NCBI GenBank assembly: GCA_002373085.1
Contig: DFJP01000103.1
Span: 1-12,855 of the forward strand
Direction: 5' to 3'
Length of the DNA stretch: 12,855 bases
From: Caryophanales bacterium UBA3668
GTDB taxonomy: Bacteria > Bacillota_I > Bacilli_A > RFN20 > CAG-826
Shown: positions 12,273 to 12,855 of the stretch, piece by piece
Position numbering within the stretch: position 1 is the first letter of the stretch
How the letters are laid out: each line of letters opens with the position of its first letter
Position numbers and translations under genes: made by a program
Notes under the pieces: generated by a model
The model's database searches: none
What the model was told of the DNA's origin: nothing
What the model saw: the letters and a program-made list of their open reading frames with translations, nothing else

Positions 12273-12855
12273 ATGAATATTTTCAGATCAGAAAAATTTC
12301 AAAAAATTTTTTATCCAATATTTTATCTAGTGTTCACAGTCGCAATTACTATCTCTGGCTGTTTTATCTTTAACCGTTATTACTACACTAATATTTTTGT
12401 TAGTGGCCCAAGTATGATGCCTACTCTTATTGGCGATGATAATAAAAATATTCATCACTATGGAATAGCAGATACAACAAGCGCGGCAATTAATGGATTA
12501 GAAAGATTTGATGTTGTTATTACTTATTATCCAGATGAATGGAACGCAAGAAATGGACTAATTGTTAAACGCGTATGGGGTTTTCCAGGCGAAAAATTAG
12601 TGCTTTCTAGTGATGCAGAAAAATCTACTTTTACTGTTTATCGTGATGAAGAAGAAATATATAACATTACTGCTCCAGCAGAAGAATACGAATTTTATAA
12701 GATTTCTACCGATTCATATGAAACATGGCAAACATATTCCTTCAATGTTGGAAAAAGACATTTCCACACAAGAAAGAAAATTGAAGGTGCTTCATATGGT
12801 AGATCATTTAATTACACATTAGGTGATAACGAATATTTTGTTATGGGAGATAACT
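12273..12855 (+). CDS. lepB: Type I signal peptidase, N-terminal part (cut by the window end)
   Basis: Signal peptidase I removes signal peptides from exported proteins on the outer face of the membrane. The frame stays open to the window edge, giving 194 residues. A short cytoplasmic N terminus is followed by one membrane segment (about 11-35), then the catalytic serine S47 in SGPSMMPTL (44-52) and the general-base lysine K99 in VKRVWGFPGEKL (98-109). The third conserved block begins at EYFVMGDN (187-194) and runs off the end. The stretch between K99 and this block is longer, by about 30 residues, than I recall for Bacillus SipS, so an insertion is likely. The gene has its own promoter and probably a leaderless mRNA. 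Signal peptidase genes also follow rplS in Listeria and relatives, which supports the placement. A spurious frame at 12610-12822 lies inside it. Confidence 0.93.
   Translation, partial: MNIFRSEKFQKIFYPIFYLVFTVAITISGCFIFNRYYYTNIFVSGPSMMPTLIGDDNKNIHHYGIADTTSAAINGLERFDVVITYYPDEWNARNGLIVKRVWGFPGEKLVLSSDAEKSTFTVYRDEEEIYNITAPAEEYEFYKISTDSYETWQTYSFNVGKRHFHTRKKIEGASYGRSFNYTLGDNEYFVMGDN

Noticed and set aside
12610..12822. 70-residue plus-strand frame near the window end.
   Set aside because: It is an out-of-frame shadow inside the signal peptidase gene, whose motifs continue through the same bases in another frame.

Overview
The window is AT-rich, tightly packed chromosomal DNA from a low-GC Gram-positive relative, most likely a Bacilli or mollicute-like lineage (Bacillota/Mycoplasmatota). 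It uses the standard bacterial code: TGA is a stop in trmD, rimM and ylxM, and every tryptophan checked is TGG. No mobile element, CRISPR array or tRNA was seen. Nearly every gene is recognisable.

Layout: (1) 1-341 is the end of an rRNA operon: the 3' end of 23S rRNA, a spacer with a processing hairpin, and 5S rRNA followed by a T-run. (2) 380-1594 is an isolated gene of the fucose/arabinose isomerase-like family. (3) 1613-9775 is a plus-strand run of fakA, recG, plsX, rnc, ftsY, ylxM and ffh. This is the Bacillus yloV-recG-plsX-rnc-ftsY-ylxM-ffh neighbourhood without the fatty-acid synthesis genes (fapR, fabD, fabG, acpP), smc or the serine dehydratase genes. (4) 9778-11675 is a minus-strand operon rpsP-khpA-rimM-trmD with its own promoter. 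In Bacillus these genes lie on the same strand as ffh and rplS, so the block is inverted here. (5) 11728-12193 is rplS with its own promoter and a probable L19 autoregulatory leader. (6) 12273 to the window edge is the start of a type I signal peptidase gene.

Themes: FakA and PlsX form the route by which exogenous fatty acids enter phospholipid synthesis. FtsY, YlxM and Ffh form the signal recognition particle targeting arm, and signal peptidase acts at the end of the same export pathway. RpsP, RimM, TrmD, KhpA, RplS, RNase III and the rRNAs serve ribosome and RNA maturation. RecG is a replication-fork and recombination helicase.

The most interesting non-coding structure is at the convergent ffh/trmD junction. 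Each operon's only clear intrinsic terminator is a perfect hairpin with a T-run inside the coding sequence of the opposing gene. The two mRNAs should therefore overlap antisense by about 120 nt. A second pattern is that several genes lacking a Shine-Dalgarno sequence (recG, plsX, lepB, and perhaps the isomerase-like gene) have a -10 element placed so that transcription would start at or within a few bases of the ATG, suggesting leaderless mRNAs. A third is a pair of mutually exclusive palindromes between the fakA -10 box and its start codon. I found no clearly new protein system.
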